Origin: Nematopogon swammerdamellus
Lineage: Eukaryota; Arthropoda; Insecta; Lepidoptera; Adelidae
Assembly (NCBI GenBank): GCA_946902875.1
Contig: OX336336.1
Location: 7,472,545-7,536,544, forward strand
Direction: 5' to 3'
Length of the DNA stretch: 64,000 nucleotides
Below the pieces are notes generated by a model, which searched no databases, was not told where the DNA came from, and worked only from the letters and a program-made list of their open reading frames with translations. The number at the start of each line of letters is the position of its first letter. Position 1 is the first letter of the stretch. Made by a program: the position numbers and the translations under genes. Below, one piece after another: positions 53,580-63,570 of this stretch.

Positions 53580-55287
53580 GCCCTGGTAGTCGTGGGACTA
53601 CCGGTAGACATAGATATGGAATCATGGGCAGACATATGTATATTTCAGAAAGAGAATTTTTTTTTTACGGAAGGAAACAATTTCAAGTCGATCCGACCAG
53701 TAGAGTTAGAGGCATTTATTAATTTTCGAAGCCTTTTTTGTAAAGGCTATGACGTCATCAATTGGTCATATTATTCATTGACGTTGCCATAGGTGGAAGG
53801 GCGGCCGAGTGACTATCGCCATAAATTAAAAAAAAAACCCAAACAAAAAAAAATCTATAAAAAAGAAATAAAAAAACAAAAATATTATAATAATATTTAA
53901 AAAAAATTATAATAAAAAATTAATAAAACAAAACTCGAGACTTATCATATTCTCTAGCGGAATTATTAAAAGAATTCTCATTAAAAAAAAACAAAAAAAA
54001 ACTCGTCGAGATCTGTCGTTTCCTCTAGCGGATGAGTAGTCTGGGATCAGTAGTTTCCGTGGTATGAAGTCATCCAAAAAAAAAACTCTTGCCGAGACCT
54101 GTCATTTCCTCCAGCGGATGAGTAGTCTAGGATCAGTAGTTTCAGAGATATGCCCTAAAAAAAAAATATTATCTCGTCGAGACTTATCATTTTCCATATG
54201 GGAATGAGTAGGCTGGTATCAGTAGTTTCCGAGATATGCCCTCTCAAAGTATTTTTCCTTTTTTTTTCGAAATAGTTGAACCGATTTTGAAAAAAAACAT
54301 TATTTCAGAAAGAGAAAATTTTATTTACGGTAGGAAACAAATTTCAAGTCCATCCCACCAGTAGTTTTAGGGTTATAGGCATTTATTGATTTTCGAAGCC
54401 TTTTTTTGTAAAGGCTATGACGTCATCAATAATTGATGACAATTTTTTATTTTTTTTTTATGGAAACTGACACGGTTGGCTAGATCACCTACAACGTCCG
54501 TGATGTCAGCCCATAACACCGGGTGAACTAGGTGCCATGTCAGTGCTTCCCCCTTTGATCGTGCCGGCTACACTGAACTGGTCGGAAAACACAAACTATT
54601 TACATAGCCGTTTAGACCGACGTTTCATTCAGTGCGGTGGTACCAACCCGGGCGGGTTAAACCCTACCACCAAGTAAGATTAGGAGGGAAGGGACCTACA
54701 GTTTTACGAGGAATCCGAACCTCAGTCAGGCTCCAACGGTCAGCGGTCACCCATCCAAGTACTGACCGCACCCAGCGTTGCTTAACATTCAATAGCGACA
54801 GTTGACTGTCTGCACCACTGAGCTATCGAGGCTGACAAATGACGCCATCAATAGTTGATGGTATGAACAATTATTGTTCATATTATTCATTGACGTTGCC
54901 ATAGGTGGAAGGCGGCCGAGTGACTCTATCGCCTGACACCGGTTTGCTGGGATTGGTTGAGCGGTTCGTGAGATAGTGGTATGCCGAAAATACCTACATT
55001 AAAAATTACCGTAGATTTTTGCAAATGGCACGGGTAAGACATTACATATGGATTCCATGTCAAAATAAACCTCTCGTCGAGACCTATCATATTTTCCTCC
55101 ATCGGATGAGTAGTCTGGGATCAGTAGTTTCAGAGATATGCCCTACAAAAAGTTTTATCTCGTCGATACTTATCATTTTCCATATAGGAATGAGTAGGCT
55201 GGGATCAGTAGTTTCCGAGATATGCCCTCTCAAAGTCTTTTTCCTTTTTTTTCGAAACGGTTGCACCGATTTAAAAAAAAATTTGAT
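53580..55287. repeat. Duplicated repeat block with GACGTCATCAAT motif
   Basis: ATTTCAGAAAGAGAA, TTCAAGTC-ATCC-ACCAGTAG and GTAAAGGCTATGACGTCATC occur at 53640-53765 and 54300-54430. AGTAGTCTGGGATCAGTAGT with GAGATATGCCCT recurs at about 54035, 54120, 54210, 55113 and 55195. CATTGACGTTGCCATAGGTG plus GCGGCCGAGTGACT occurs at 53778 and 54890. The block looks like diverged copies of one older element, into which SINE A (54441-54836) inserted. Confidence 0.75.
54441..54836 (-). mobile_element. SINE family A, full-length, tRNA/5S composite
   Basis: On the - strand: head TCAGCCTCGATAGCTCAGTG (A-box type); 5S-like part at 54787-54729 containing TTAAGCAACGCTGGGTGCGG and TCAGTACTTGGATGGGTGAC; B-box/T-arm GAGGTTCGGATTCCTC; core AAAACTGTAGGTCCCTTCCC; tail TAGCCGGCACGATCAAAGGG to CCAACCGTGTCAGTTTCCAT; and A-rich end. 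Flanks TGACGTCATCAATAATTGAT (54418) and TGACGCCATCAATAGTTGAT (54839) look like a diverged target duplication of about 21 bp. Total about 396 bp. Confidence 0.9.
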
Positions 55288-55289
55288 TA

Positions 55290-55988
55290 AAGCCTGACCA
55301 GGAATATATGAGGGGCCGCCATATTGCGGAATTTCGTTGGAACTAATTTCTTACACTGGCCACAATTATGTTTGATGCTTGATAATCTGTTGTCAATGTC
55401 AAAATTGCTTCTGAACTGACATTTAGGTGAAACGTTATGTCATTGTAGTAAGATTGTCATGAATTGGCCGCCGTAATGTACAATTAGGTAATTATTTTTT
55501 GTTCTATTTATGTGTATCTCAAGCATCTATTTACCGAATAGCAAACAAAAGAGGGACGTAAATATTATTCGTTATGAACAAAAAACACTTTTTGACTTTA
55601 CAGAAATACGAAACGTTCGAATAAAAATAGCTTAGCTTTTCTGAACTAGAATTTTTATTAAAAAGTTTAGTGTTTCAGCAAGGTCAATTAATATTTTTTT
55701 TAATAATTTGTACACTTTGCTTCAGGACATATCTGCAGATACATGGAAAAAATTTTGTGAACATGTAAATGTCAAGGCTAGTTCTTTTTATATTGACATC
55801 AAAATATATATAAAAGATGCATTAAATGAAAATACATTTTGTATATCCTATTGTGTATTTCAGTGCAAAAGTACATTTTGAATAAAAAAATCGGCCAATT
55901 CAACATGTGCGTACTATACTGAATGTTGCTATATAAATCTAAAAAGTGGCTCCATTTTGACAGCTCTCATATATTCCTGGTCAGGCTT
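55290..55988. mobile_element. MITE, about 0.7 kb, TA-flanked
   Basis: The ends AAGCCTGACCAGGAATATAT and ATATATTCCTGGTCAGGCTT are perfect inverted repeats of at least 20 bp, bordered by TA (55288-55289, 55989-55990). No transposase frame. TA target use suggests Tc1/mariner-type mobilisation. Confidence 0.88.
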
Positions 55989-55998
55989 TACTTAACTT

Positions 55999-56465
55999 TT
56001 GTTTTGGTCATAACTCGAGAACCACTGGTGCTAGACCCATCGTATTGGTAGGTACTCAAACTTCAGGTATCGAGTTAATACGAGTTATAACCAAAACAAA
56101 AGTTCATGTGACAGATGGATAGATCTCACCGAGACCTGAAGTTTGAGTACCAACACGATGGGTCTAGCACCAGTGGTTCTCGAGTTATGACCAAAACAAA
56201 AGTTCACGTGACAGATGGATAGATCTCATCGAGACCTGAAGTTTGAGTACCAACACGATGGGTCTAGCACCAGTGGTTCTCGAGTTATGACCAAAACAAA
56301 AGTTCACGTGACAGATGGATAGATCTCACCAAGACCTGAAGTTTGAGTACCAACACGATGGGTCTAGCACCAGTGGTTCTCGAGTTATGACCAAAACAAA
56401 ACTACACGTAACAGATGGATAGATCTCACCGAGACCTGAAGTTTGAGTGCCAACACGATGGGTAA
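55999..56465. repeat. 100-bp tandem array headed by an inverted unit
   Basis: GATGGATAGATCTCACCGAG occurs at 56113, 56213, 56313 and 56413, an exact 100-bp period. Each unit contains GAAGTTTGAGTACCAACACG, TCTAGCACCAGTGGTTCTCG and AGTTATGACCAAAACAAAAG. The first part (55999-56065: TTTTGTTTTGGTCATAACTC, GAACCACTGGTGCTAGACCC) is the same unit inverted. Confidence 0.93.
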
Positions 56466-57800
56466 AAATCAACCACCTATTTTTTTATATATATAAAAAA
56501 ATATTTTACATAAAAAAAACCCAAGGTCCAAAAAAAATTATATAGGCTTTACTCCCTATATGATACAGAACCCCCCCTTAGCGTACTCTGAACTAATTTT
56601 GAAAGACCTTATATATAACATTGATTAACAAAAAACAAAACAAAAAAATTTTTGCGGGACACGAACCCATGGTCGATATCGAAAAAATAAACCAACCCCA
56701 CACTCTTACCACTCAACTGAGCCACCAAATCACATAAACGATTGGTTCGCTTTCGAGCCGAGTCAACCCGAGTGTTTCCGAAAGGAGTAGGATGGGCAGG
56801 TTCGAGGCACCGCAGGATCTAAAAAGGCTTTCAGGTGCCGTACCGGTTCCTGTCTTGGCTTTGTGCGGTGGATTAGTCCCAAAACTCTACCACTACCAAA
56901 CCAAGCACTACCTTATTTGCATTATTCGAGGATTTCCTCGATTTAAGATTGTATCGAATCCATAAGACATTATATATTTTGTATTATCTTCATCGTCTGT
57001 GATACGGTTTAGGCGTACAGGTTAAACTTCCTTCTCCAGTCTCTCCCAAAGAGTAAAGTAATTGGTCTCTCCTCTCCTAAGATGATTTCACTCTGATAAT
57101 ATTTCAAATTGAAAATAATGCATTACGGCTAATCGCACTTGCTGGCGTGGCAACGACATATTTGTCCACCCTACCTGCTGCCGTATCGTGTTCGTGACAT
57201 ATCCGTCGCCGTGCCATTTACCATCTAGTGTACAATCAGCCATTCTCAGAATGGTGACTAAGAAAACCCTGTTCTAGCTATAAAGTTGGCTAACCGGAAC
57301 TCTGTTTTGCCATATACGGTTTGTATTACTAGTACTCTAGTATATTACGTGGATGTTTTTGACATGGAATCCATATGTAATCAAATTTTTTTTTTAATGG
57401 GGAACTTAAAAAATTAATATAATTAATAACAGAGTAAACTTAAAAACATTGATAAATGTAATGTTCAGCTTTGTTCCTAAGTTTGTAAATTTTTTTTTGT
57501 GAACTCATTTGTCCCACAATAGAAATCGCTAGGTCACCCTATTAGAAAGGGACACAATGCACCGTGTGAATGCTCTCGCACCTGAGCTCATTTTTCAGCA
57601 GGGAGAGCGCAGTCCTTTTCTTCCTAAGTCCATGGCTATGTGTCACTGACAGTGGAGCCAACATAACGGCGAAAGGAACTTTTAGTTGAAACGCTCTCTA
57701 CCTATTAGGAAGAATTGAAAAGAGAAAGACACATACACCTAATAATATAGTAAAGCAATAGGTTGATATTAGAATGCAAAATAATAACGTTTTCCTATGA
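56466..57800. other. Intergenic, nothing firmly recognised
   Basis: GCGTACTCTGAACTAATTTT near 56580 is the complement of a stretch near 48610-48635 (AAATTAGTTCAGAGTACGC), so a short dispersed repeat is shared. ACATGGAATCCATATGT near 57362 also matches 55045-55060 in reverse. No gene or terminus was defined. Confidence 0.4.
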
Positions 57801-57801
57801 C

Positions 57802-58065
57802 GGAGGTTACACGCTAGGTTTGGCATCAGTTCAGTCCATCAGTCCCGTTAAACCATGGTCCAGACAGACTGACCGTTTAGATCTCTTTGATGGATGGATG
57901 GTTTGGAATGATGGACCAGACTGATGGATTTTAAAATATTTTGATACTAGACTGATAGCAGACTGATAGTGCGAATGCATTTTACGTCTGGCGTCAGTCT
58001 GGCGTCAATCTGGTCGTAACCAAGGTCACGGACTGAACTGATGGAAAACCTAGCGTGTAACCTCC
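57802..58065. mobile_element. MITE with GGAGGTTACACGC ends
   Basis: The ends GGAGGTTACACGCTAGGTTT and AAACCTAGCGTGTAACCTCC are perfect 20-bp inverted repeats. Sub-terminal CATCAGTTCAGTCC pairs with GGACTGAACTGATG. Length 264 bp, non-coding, target duplication unclear. Confidence 0.9.
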
Positions 58066-58761
58066 ATATATCAGTGATTCAGTACAGTTGCTAGGTTAGG
58101 AGAGTTTTTCGCAATTTTGGGGAAACATTTCGTTCATTGCACGGTTTTGAAGAAAAAGAAATTATAGTGACATTTTTGGGGAAGGTTCTATATATTTTTT
58201 TAAAGATAAATGTGCAAAAAGTTAATGTTATTTGCTGAGAGCGGCCCATGGTCTTATTAAGAACATGCTAATAGTCATCAGTGCCGGATTATCCAAATAG
58301 CAGAAGTAGCAAATACTACGGGACCTGATTCTCACTCAGGTGACCCCGCGCCCGAACTTGAAAATAATCAAAAATTCTATTTAAACATCTACGCGCTCAG
58401 CAAGGCGGAAGGTGTGTATTTCCCTTTTCCCTCCGGTTTGGCTGACTCGCGCGGGGCAATAATATAAATTATTATTTGCGTCCAGTAAGTAGAACCACGT
58501 ATCGCTCGTAGCTAGCCTCGCGTCGTCCCGGAGAGCTATGTAGCCACGACCTGCACCCGTCGTCGTCGGCGGCGGCGGCCATATCCGTTTGTATTATTTA
58601 TAACATTTTTATATTTTATTAGAATTAATATAAATATGTAAAAAAGTTGCAATAAAGGAAATAATAATCATATAAATCATAACACAAAAGTTGACATTTT
58701 TCGTCAATGCTAAGTTCTCTGATAATTTAGCGTGATGATATTTGGCAAACTTTATCTCTAG
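58066..58761. other. Intergenic, low information
   Basis: Contains a GC-rich GTCGTCGTCGGCGGCGGCGG run near 58560. The 126-codon - strand frame at 58989-58609 overlaps the candidate exon in antisense and has no recognisable motif. Confidence 0.35.
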
Positions 58762-58854
58762 ACATTTCAAAAGGTATTGGTGAAACTGCACGAACATAGA
58801 AGCAACAGTTTCAACGTGATGCCCGGACAGAAAGACAGACAGGTTGTACACATT
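58762..58854 (+). CDS. Candidate internal coding exon, unassigned
   Basis: The acceptor TTTATCTCTAG and the donor GTAAGT flank exactly 31 open codons in phase 0/0, including KLHEHRSNSFNVMPGQKD and RQVVHI. Composition looks coding-like against its AT-rich surroundings. It lies 466 bp upstream of the acyltransferase start. No matching neighbour exon was found on either side; a TTTTCCAG acceptor at about 58945 would join to an immediate stop. A chance open segment or an exon of an overlapping gene cannot be told apart here. Confidence 0.25.
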
Positions 58855-58989
58855 GTAAGTACACGAATTTTGCAAGGGCCCCTTGACATCATTTATTGCT
58901 ACAAGTCTCGCGCTGGCTATGATAAAATAACATTGTGTTTTCCAGTTTTGGGGATAATTACAAAACCTCATCTGGCAGCTCTGCTCCAT

Positions 58990-59319
58990 GAAAAAGTTAA
59001 GCTGTCAAACAAACGTCAATCTATTTCGCTTTCATTGCGTCGGTCGGTCGGTCGTTCGTGCGTGCGTCGCGTGATTTCTTTTATCAATATTCCGATACGC
59101 CGACGCCGCCGGTGGCCCTTTGTTGTTGAGATAAAGCCGTGACTGCAGCCAAATATCGACACCAAATAATAATAATTATGTGTTGAAGACAGTGTGAGTA
59201 AATTGACAAGATAATGTACGATAGCGCCAGGGCCTCATTGCCGCGCGATCTGCCGAACGTACAACACGAGTCAGTGCTGGCCTGATCAGTGGTTTTGTTG
59301 TAAACACAGTCCCGGTACG
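58990..59319 (+). promoter_or_regulatory. Likely promoter/5'UTR of the acyltransferase-like gene
   Basis: This is a GC-richer stretch upstream of the ATG at 59320. It contains a (CGGT)n-like run at about 59040-59057 and CGTGCGTGCGTCGCG. No TATA box was seen at a convincing spacing. The role is inferred only from position and composition. Confidence 0.3.
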
Positions 59320-59510
59320 ATGTGGGGGTGGGTGCTGTATGCTGTGCTGCTGTCGGGGTTCTCGTACGTGCTGCGACAGCTGTTCTCGGAGAGACCCAAC
59401 GTCGTAAAATTTCAGTCCAAATTCTTCTTATTCTACTTCTTGTCGTCATGCCTGTCCGTCGTGCTGATTCCACTGTTCATGATCAATCCAAAGAACGTCA
59501 AGAACAGCTT
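59320..59510 (+). CDS. First coding exon, 1-acylglycerol-3-phosphate acyltransferase-like
   Basis: The ATG at 59320 opens 63 codons and 2 nt, ending at a GTGAGT donor at 59511. The N-terminus MWGWVLYAVLLSGFSYVL is a signal-anchor or membrane helix. A second hydrophobic stretch (FFLFYFLSSCLSVVLIPLF) is followed by MINPKNVKNSL. In AGPAT1/2 (lysophosphatidic acid acyltransferases of the ER, making phosphatidic acid), the N-terminal hydrophobic segments lead into an RP/NP-x-NV-N motif of this type just before the catalytic NHXXXXD block. That block would be in later exons outside the window, so the call rests on the N-terminus only. Confidence 0.6.
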
Positions 59511-59846
59511 GTGAGTAATGCCTTTATTTATTTAGTTTTTCACTTTGAGCATGAAGCATGAGATTATACTCAACGCGATGCAGACAATATTGTATTGTAT
59601 TGTTAATTGATTCATATGGCAGTTGGACTGCATTCGAACTAGTCACAATTTGTTCTATCCGGCTCAATTACACCCACGAAGAAGAACCGGCAAGAAACTT
59701 TGCAGAGTATTATTTTTTTCATACATATATTATTACAAGTAATTTAGTGACTAGCCACATAACATCGCCTACAGTCTATCGAAAACGCAGCTTGAGAGCA
59801 AGATTAACAATTTTGCTGTGAGTTCTACAAAGACTTATAAGTATAT

Positions 59847-59990
59847 TGCGGGCACTTCACTTGGCTTAGCGTATTCGCGATTGTTGCAAAAATTTTAGTT
59901 TTATCTCGCTCTAAAGAAGTCATTAAAGGGAGACGAAACGGAAATTTTTGCCAAATATTTGTGTGCATACAGCCAAGTGAAGTGCCGGCA
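59847..59990. mobile_element. Short MITE, copy 2
   Basis: TGCGGGCACTTCACTTGGCT and AGCCAAGTGAAGTGCCGGCA are the inverted ends. The 144-bp element matches 46769-46913 throughout. The flanks do not show the same TAA pair. Confidence 0.85.
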
Positions 59991-60599
59991 TCAGGTGTAA
60001 AGAGCCTTTGTCAAACTTTGATACATAATTTGTATCAACCTAATTATGTTAGTAATTATATTAAACATACAATGTACATAAGTATTGTAAAGCAGACGAG
60101 TAAAATTTTAGGTTTTAAACAGAAAATCGGTCTAGCCATTCATTGACGTAGGCTGCATCCACCATCATCGAGGTCCTATTATTATTTATTATGTTTTTGT
60201 AGATTTGTTTTATGATGAATGCCCCTTTTTATTATAATAAAAAATTACCACAGATCTATTAGTGAATGATAATAAAGACAAGATGTGTATTTTCTGGAAG
60301 CACTCTTGTTCGCCAATATTTCATATGACTCACACACATCATGTTTATGTAAGTATGTATGATTCATTGCATTTTTCACACACTTACTCAAAGTAAATAG
60401 TTTACTAGAAATTACATAAAGGAAAACAGACTCATTTAGCATATTATCCTTATTAGTATTGTGCGGCAAAACTCTAAGGTCTAAGGGCACATTGTTACAA
60501 CAAGAGGAATCAACTTTCTTTCTGCGTTCAGTGCATTTTCGCTGCCGTCATGACGTCAGTTGACATGTCGACAGACTTGGCTTGCTGATTGGTCCTAGT

Positions 60600-60945
60600 A
60601 AAATTATCTATGATTATATATTATATTTATATTATTATTTCTTTATTTTCACGTTTTCATCTAACAATATTTATATTAATTCTTTATACATAATAAATAA
60701 AATATTAAAAATATACAAAATTAATATAAACAGTAAAAAACAAAAATTGCATTACTGCCGGCGGCGGGAGACAAGCCTCCAAGCGCGCCGGCAGGTGCAG
60801 GCCGTGGCTACGGAGCTCTCTGAGACGATGCGACACTAGCTTCGGGCGATGGTGGTACTAGACACATAGGCCACCACCACCCCCATCTCGGAAAGCTCCG
60901 TATCCGTCGGACCGCCGGGCGACGTCACGCAGCTCTTTTATCAAG
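60600..60945 (-). repeat. GC-rich dispersed repeat with AT tail, copy 2
   Basis: Second copy of the 26640-26995 repeat (GCCGGCGGCGGGAGACAAGC, GGCTACGGAGCTCTCTGAGA, GGCCACCACCACCCCCATCT). It is about as diverged internally and has the AT-rich part again on its left. Confidence 0.75.
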
Positions 60946-61074
60946 TTTGATCGTCGTGCGTGCGTCGCCTTTGCGCACTTGAATTTAATAATAAGTCTGT
61001 AATTGCAAGCAATTATAGTATTCCTTCTGTATTTTAGTTTCATGTGGGACCTGAGTTCAACAAGTACTTACTAC

Positions 61075-61730
61075 ATGTTTTGTCGCATTCGAGAATGCAA
61101 GAATATAAGTACGTCCGGTCTATATGCTGTGGTATAGTTTTCTGAAGGCAGCTGGTAGTGCTTCAGCTTCTCATGTGCGCCCATCAACAATTGCCAGTCT
61201 TTAGCGGCCCTCCAAGATTGATCCTTGCTTGGGACTACATATTGGGTCCAGTTTTCAAAAATTTCATACACATTCTGAAAGCCACTATTGGTTAGTCCCT
61301 TTCTAGCCAGTGCACTGCATTGACTAATGGCCTCTCTGATTATTTTAAGAACTTCATACTGGTAGAAATATTGACCCTTCTCTTACAGAATTTTGCATCC
61401 ACTTAGCAAATGTTTCCTTACACGACGGGCATATTGATTTGTTACTTTCCCGCATCACACTAGGTTACTCGGGTCAGGGAGTACCTATAGTTTGGAATGC
61501 ATTAGGTGGAACTTGAGTAACTCAGGGGGCCAAAATAGTATATTAAGGTTTTCCACTTTAATGCGGGGGGTATGCAGAAGTCACTCATGGTTAGCCAGTC
61601 ATTCTGCAATTCTAGATTCAGGGTGTGTATTCTATAATCTTGCTCCATTTCTCCTGCACATAACCTTTTAGTATTTCTTTATCAGACTTTGCCAATTCTA
61701 TAACAAGATATTATAGCAGGTGTAGGTGTG
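61075..61730 (-). pseudogene. Unrecognised antisense coding relic with frameshifts
   Basis: On the - strand the longest clean segment runs from about 61392 down to 61075. It contains YEVLKIIREAISQCSAL, GLTNSGFQNVYEIFENWTQY, RAAKDWQLLMGAHEKLKHYQ and ends SRMRQNM before a stop. Upstream, in other frames, come SNKSICPSCKETFAKWMQNS (with a CPSC zinc-type pair), VTQVPPNAFQTIGTP, ELQNDWLTMSDFCIPP and KEILKGYVQEKWSKIIEYT. At least three frame changes and several stops separate these blocks. The segment order is consistent with one decayed intronless protein gene. It may be a processed pseudogene or transposon-domesticated ORF; the family was not recognised. Confidence 0.45.
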
Positions 61731-61879
61731 CTCATATAAATTGATTTGTGAATTGTGTAGTTTGTGTGATACTTATTGATAATCTGAATATTAATTACCT
61801 ACAACAGATAATAGAAATCTATTCATCAACCTACACTGTCTAATCGACATTGGGGCCCTCATTAGCGAAGCGAACATAC

Positions 61880-62110
61880 TTATTTTTAACCGACTTCCAA
61901 AAAAGGAGGAGGTTCTCAATTCGTCTGTATGTTTTTTTTTTTTTTATTTTTTTTTTTATTTTTTTGTATGTTTGTTACGCGATTTCTCCGTCAATTGTAT
62001 GCCGATTTGGAAAATTCTTTTTTTGTTAGTTAGGTCATACTTCCGAGGTGGTCCCATTTCAATTTTATCGAAATTGGTTGAGTGGTTTTCGAAAAATCAG
62101 CATAATACTA
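61880..62110. repeat. ACCGACTTCCAAAAAAGGAGG dispersed repeat, copy 1
   Basis: ACCGACTTCCAAAAAAGGAG, GTTCTCAATTCGTCTGTATG, TGTTACGCGATTTCTCCGTC and a long T run. The second half reappears at 62710-62800. Confidence 0.75.
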
Positions 62111-62129
62111 TAGTGTGTGGTTACCTTCA

Positions 62130-62280
62130 GCAAAACTTGTGATGTGGTCGTATTCGGCAATTTTTTCAGTTTGATAAATTAGTATGGTGTGTGGTTACCT
62201 TCAGCAAAACTTTTGTGATGTGGACTTATTCAGCAATTTGCAGTCTGACACATATGGCGAATAATTCTGTACCACTTCAA
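62130..62280. repeat. Local direct duplication
   Basis: AGTGTGTGGTTACCTTCAGCAAAACTT-like sequence with GTGATGTGG occurs at 62113-62145 and again at 62183-62225, about 70 bp apart. Confidence 0.75.
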
Positions 62281-62704
62281 TCGATTTCGATTATTCGATT
62301 TCGATTATTCTTATTTATGTAATATTACTAAAAAGAATGAAATAAAAACTGTTTTAAAAAATATTAAACCGATTTCAAAAAAACAAAAAGAACTAAAAAG
62401 TATTAAATACCTAATATTTTGAAATTTTCTCTGTCCTGTTGAAATACATGAATCGATATTTACTAGTGATACATATTCGGACCCTTGTTTCATGAATATT
62501 CTAAATTTGAAATTTTTTATCTTTTCCGACCGGCCAGGTGCGCATAATTTATTATGGTACCTGACCGGTACCTACTGTACCGAGTACCATCGAGCTGGTC
62601 TGATGATGGAGACAGAAGGTGGCCATAGGAACTCCTAAACTACACATGATAAACCCATCGTGTTTGGGCTCGTTGCATTTGTCTTCACGAGAAATTTACT
62701 TTAG

Positions 62705-62830
62705 ACCTAAGAGATTCTCAATTCGACAGTATGTTTTCTTTTTTTTGATGTTTGTTACGCGATTACTCCGTCAATTGTGGGCCGATTTTGAAAATTCTTT
62801 TTTTTTTATTTGAAAGGGGATAACCCTGAG
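62705..62830. repeat. Same dispersed repeat, partial copy 2
   Basis: ATTCTCAATTCGACAGTATG, TGTTTGTTACGCGATTACTC and GGGCCGATTTTGAAAATTC match 61912-62010. Confidence 0.75.
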
Positions 62831-63006
62831 GTTTTTGAAGTGAAAACTTCTTTAGCGGCGCTTGGCACTTTTTTAGGTGGGTAAAAAATGTATAACTCGC
62901 GACATCGCGTCAGCGTCATTTTTAAAATGAAACCTTAAGTCATTGCATTAAGGGTTAAGTTAGAGTGGCACGGGATCTGCTGGCACTCCCGGAGTGCAAC
63001 TGTTAA

Positions 63007-63570
63007 GTAGGGTTCGGTAACACGTTTATGTCTGTCCATTCTACTAAGTTCTGCAAAATGAATGTAGGGTTCCGTAACAAATGCATGTCTGTCTGTTCTA
63101 CTAAATTTAACATTTATTTCAAAATGAATGTAGGGTTCCGTAACAAATGCATGTCTATCCGTTCTACTAAATTTTACAATTTTCAACCAAGGTCCTCCGA
63201 CGGTTATTTTATAATAAAAGTAGGGTTCCGTAACACGTTTATGTCTGTCCATTCTACTAAGTTCTGCAAGATGAATGTAGGGTTCCGTGACAAATGCATG
63301 TCTGTCCGTTCTACAAAATTTAACATTTATTTCAAAATGAATGTAGGGTTCCGTAACAAATGTATGTCTGTCCGTTCTACTAAATTTTACAATTTTCAAC
63401 CAAGGCCCTCCGACGGTTATTTTATAATAAAAGTAGGGTTCCGTAACAAATGTATGTCTGTCCGTTCTACTAAATTTCACAATTTTCAACCAAGGTCCTC
63501 CGACGGTTATTTTATAATAAAAGTAGGGTTCCGTAACATGTTTATGTCTGTCCATTCTACTAAGTTCTGC
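63007..63570. repeat. Higher-order tandem array with 57/66/90-bp units
   Basis: GTAGGGTTCCGTAACAAATG-like starts lie at 63007, 63064, 63130, 63220, 63277, 63343, 63433 and 63523. Spacings are 57, 66, 90, 57, 66, 90 and 90, so a 213-bp three-unit block occurs twice and the last unit is repeated. All lengths are multiples of 3, which keeps frames open on both strands for 190-220 codons; these are not considered genes. The array joins directly to SINE A at its right end. Confidence 0.93.

Noticed and set aside
54729..54787. Possible 5S rRNA gene
   Set aside because: Only the 3' half of 5S is represented and it is embedded in a SINE with the same flanks in three copies; no 5' half or terminator.
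59084..59473. 129-codon antisense ORF
   Set aside because: Shadow of the GC-rich promoter and first exon of the acyltransferase-like gene.
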